From Actinomycetes bacterium (GTDB taxonomy: Bacteria; Actinomycetota; Acidimicrobiia; Acidimicrobiales; RAAP-2), in assembly GCA_021805305.1 (NCBI GenBank), contig JAJZFO010000092.1, positions 1 to 8,215 of the forward strand: a stretch of 8,215 nt of DNA. The letters run 5' to 3'. Positions within the stretch are counted from its first letter, which is position 1. Each line of letters opens with the position of its first letter. The notes beneath the pieces are model-generated. The model searched no databases. It was not told the origin of the DNA and was given only the letters and a program-made list of their open reading frames with translations. Below, piece after piece: positions 6,087-8,215 of this stretch. Made by a program: the position numbers and the translations under genes.

Positions 6087-7280
6087 ATGAACGTCATTGG
6101 CATGATCTCGGGTACGTCCTTCGACGCCATCGAAGCCGTCGCGTTGAGGATCACCCTTCGCGACCGCGTCGCGCACGCCGAGTTGGTCGAGCACGTGTCG
6201 GTGCCCTACGAGGAGGACCTGCGCTCACGCGTGGCGCTCGTGCTGCCGCCGAACGCCACGACGATCGAGGAGGTCTGTCAGCTCGATACCCTCATCGGCC
6301 TCGCCTTCGCGGACGTGGCCGCGTCCCTGGCGCGGCGGTGCTTCGCGGACGACGTCGACGTGGTGTGCTCGCACGGGCAGACGGTCTACCACTGGGTCGT
6401 CGACGGGCACGCCTGCGGGACCCTGCAGATCGGCCAGGGGGCGTGGATCGCCGAGGCGACCGGGGCCACGGTCGTGAGCGACGTGCGCAGCCGCGACGTG
6501 GCGGCGGGCGGGCACGGAGCACCCCTCGCGAGCCTGGTCGACGTGCTCTTGCTGGGACGCCGCCCCGACGTGGTGCGCGGGGCGCTCAACCTCGGCGGGA
6601 TCGCCAACGTGACGGTGGTCGGTCCCGCACTCGAGCCGCTGGCCTTCGACATCGGTCCGGCCAACGCGTTGATGGACGCCGCGATCACCTGGGTGAGCGA
6701 CGGCGCCGCTGGTTTCGACGAGGGGGGCGCGAGCGCCGCTCGCGGCGCCGTGGACGAGGCGCTCCTCGAGGCGCTCCTCGACGACCCCTACTACCGCGCG
6801 CCCGCCCCGAAGTCCACGGGCAAGGAACTGTTCAACCTCAGCTATCTCCGTGAGCGGATCGGGTCACGGTCCATCGACCACGATGACCTGCTGGCGACGC
6901 TCTGTGAGCTCACGGCCCGTACCGTCGCCGACGCGGTGCTCGAACAAGGCGTCGTCGAGCTCTTCGTGTCCGGCGGTGGGACGCGCAACCCCACACTCAT
7001 GGCGGCGATGTCGCGGCACCTGAAGGCACACGGCGTCACCATCGCGCTCATCGACGACTTCGGGGTGCCCGAGGCCGCCAAGGAGGCGCTGCTCTTCGCG
7101 TTGATCGGCTTCTTGAGCGTGCAGGGCCTCGCGGGGAGCATCGCCTCGTGCACGGGCGCCGCGCACGCCAGTGTCCTGGGCTCGATCATCCCCGGCCGTC
7201 AGCCGGTCTCCTCGCTCGCGGCGACGGAGGCTCCCGAGCGCCTGGTCGTGCGCTCCACACCGAGCGCGGTGGCGTCGTGA
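6087..7280 (+). CDS. anmK: Anhydro-N-acetylmuramic acid kinase
   Basis: A 397-aa cytosolic enzyme that opens the 1,6-anhydro ring of anhydroMurNAc and phosphorylates it with ATP to MurNAc-6-phosphate, a step of peptidoglycan recycling. Landmarks: GMISGTS (5-11, phosphate loop), HGQTVYHW (96-103), TLQIGQGAWIAEATG (112-126), SDVRSRDVAAGGHGAP (131-146), NLGGIANVTVV (168-178), FDIGPANALMD (187-197, with D188 matching the catalytic aspartate of E. coli AnmK), KSTGKELFN (242-250), SGGGTRNP (295-302) and AKEALLFALIGFL (331-343). The SGTSFDAIE start differs from SGTSLDGVD of E. coli but resembles actinobacterial forms. The ATG is 1 nt after the dppC stop, with GAGG 4 nt upstream, and the gene's own stop overlaps the ATPase start as GTGA, so it is translated as part of the transporter operon. 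This is the strongest clue to the transporter's substrate. Confidence 0.95.
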   Translation: MNVIGMISGTSFDAIEAVALRITLRDRVAHAELVEHVSVPYEEDLRSRVALVLPPNATTIEEVCQLDTLIGLAFADVAASLARRCFADDVDVVCSHGQTVYHWVVDGHACGTLQIGQGAWIAEATGATVVSDVRSRDVAAGGHGAPLASLVDVLLLGRRPDVVRGALNLGGIANVTVVGPALEPLAFDIGPANALMDAAITWVSDGAAGFDEGGASAARGAVDEALLEALLDDPYYRAPAPKSTGKELFNLSYLRERIGSRSIDHDDLLATLCELTARTVADAVLEQGVVELFVSGGGTRNPTLMAAMSRHLKAHGVTIALIDDFGVPEAAKEALLFALIGFLSVQGLAGSIASCTGAAHASVLGSIIPGRQPVSSLAATEAPERLVVRSTPSAVAS

Positions 7281-8215
7281 GCGGACCCCTCCTCGAGATC
7301 CGCGACCTGCACATCGGCATCGCGCGCCGCCACCGCAACGACGAGATCGTGCGAGGGGTGGACCTCGCGATCGAGGCCGGCGAGAAGTGGGGGATCGTCG
7401 GCGAGAGTGGTTCGGGAAAGACCCTCACCATGCTCTCGGTGCTACGACTGCTGGCCTCCCCGCCGCTCAGCGTCCTGCGCGGGGAGATCCGCTTCGACGG
7501 CGAGGACCTGGCCCACGTCGACGACCGACGTCTGCGCGAGGTGCGCGGGGGCGACATCGCCATGGTCTACCAAGACCCGATGACCTCGCTCAATCCCCTG
7601 CTGCGCGTGGGGCGACAACTCGAGGAGACCCTCAAGGCCCACGGCGCCTCGCCCGCGCAGGCGCAGGCGCGCACCCGCGACGTCCTTCGCCAGGTCGGTC
7701 TGAGCGATCCCGAACGAGTGCGCACCTCCTATCCTCACCAGCTCTCGGGGGGGATGATCCAGCGCGTGATGATCGCGATGGCCCTCGCGACGTCACCGCG
7801 GGTCCTCATCGCCGACGAGCCCACCACGGCCCTCGACGTCACCATCCAGCGCCAGATCCTCGAACTCGTCACGGCGCTGCAGGCGAGCACCGGCATGGCC
7901 GTCCTGTGGGTGACCCACGACCTCGGGGTCGTCGCGAGCCTCGTGGACAAGGTGGCGGTCATGTACGCGGGGCGCATCGTGGAGAAGGCGGACACCACGC
8001 GACTCTTCGAGCACCCGACCCACCCCTATACCAAGGCTCTGCTCGAGTCGTTGCCCGGCGCGGGAAGTGCCCATCGCTCCGCGCTCCACCAGATCGGCAG
8101 CACTCCGCCCGACCCCACGCGCCTGGGCGCGGGCTGTCCGTTCCGCGAACGTTGCCCCTACGCCGTCGATCAGTGCGCGTCGAGCGAACCGGCGCTGATG
8201 GACCGCGGACAGGGC
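7277..8215 (+). CDS. dppD: Peptide ABC transporter ATP-binding protein, DppD/OppD family, 3' end cut by window edge
   Basis: 313 residues are visible; the usual length is about 320-340. The GTG at 7277 overlaps the anmK stop. ATPase motifs in order: Walker A GESGSGKT (42-49), Q-loop Q99 in [15 protein letters not shown] signature LSGGM (156-160), Walker B VLIADE (176-181), D-loop ALD (185-187) and H-loop H214 in THDLG. The C-terminal oligopeptide-transporter extension starts near [16 protein letters not shown] and includes the cysteine cluster C287, C293, C300 ([14 protein letters not shown]), which in DppD-type proteins is associated with an Fe-S cluster. These families normally work as a DppD/DppF ATPase pair, so a second ATPase gene is expected just to the right. 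Confidence 0.94.
   Translation, partial: MSGPLLEIRDLHIGIARRHRNDEIVRGVDLAIEAGEKWGIVGESGSGKTLTMLSVLRLLASPPLSVLRGEIRFDGEDLAHVDDRRLREVRGGDIAMVYQDPMTSLNPLLRVGRQLEETLKAHGASPAQAQARTRDVLRQVGLSDPERVRTSYPHQLSGGMIQRVMIAMALATSPRVLIADEPTTALDVTIQRQILELVTALQASTGMAVLWVTHDLGVVASLVDKVAVMYAGRIVEKADTTRLFEHPTHPYTKALLESLPGAGSAHRSALHQIGSTPPDPTRLGAGCPFRERCPYAVDQCASSEPALMDRGQG

Overview
The window is GC-rich, roughly two thirds G+C by eye, with tightly packed genes and GTG starts. The kinase and transporter proteins read like those of Actinomycetota. An acidimicrobial or similar deep actinobacterial host is possible, but I cannot fix the genus from the sequence alone.

Layout. Two divergent operons share an AT-richer control region (about 2405-2629). 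Leftward runs a one-frame fusion of a GntR/UTRA transcription factor with a GNAT acetyltransferase domain (2404 to 1097). It overlaps, by an ATGA junction, a serine hydrolase of the class C beta-lactamase/PBP fold (1100 to beyond the left edge). Rightward runs a Dpp/Opp-type peptide ABC transporter: a secreted binding protein (2630-4190, broken by an apparent frameshift near 3664-3672), permease B (4230-5198), permease C (5195-6085), then anhydro-N-acetylmuramic acid kinase AnmK (6087-7280) and a DppD-type ATPase (7277 to beyond the right edge). Permease C, anmK and the ATPase are joined by a 4-base overlap or a 1-base gap, so the kinase is built into the transporter operon.

Working model (inference). 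The cluster looks like a cell-wall (muropeptide) salvage locus. The ABC transporter would import murein fragments. The serine hydrolase, which has no visible signal peptide, could cut the lactyl-peptide amide or trim the peptide in the cytoplasm, as the beta-lactamase-fold amidase AmiE does in Bacillus subtilis murein recycling (there outside the cell). AnmK would turn anhydroMurNAc into MurNAc-6-phosphate. The UTRA domain belongs to the family of NagR/DasR, which sense amino-sugar phosphates. Two nearly identical 13-bp sites in inverted orientation (12 of 13 bases) flank the divergent region and are candidate operators for this regulator. MurQ etherase and NagZ are not in the window and would be expected nearby or elsewhere.

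Points that stand out: the GntR-UTRA-GNAT fusion; a perfect 17-bp inverted repeat that would bury part of the Shine-Dalgarno and the start codon of permease B; the binding-protein frameshift; a binding protein without a lipobox; and AnmK inserted between the permease and ATPase genes.
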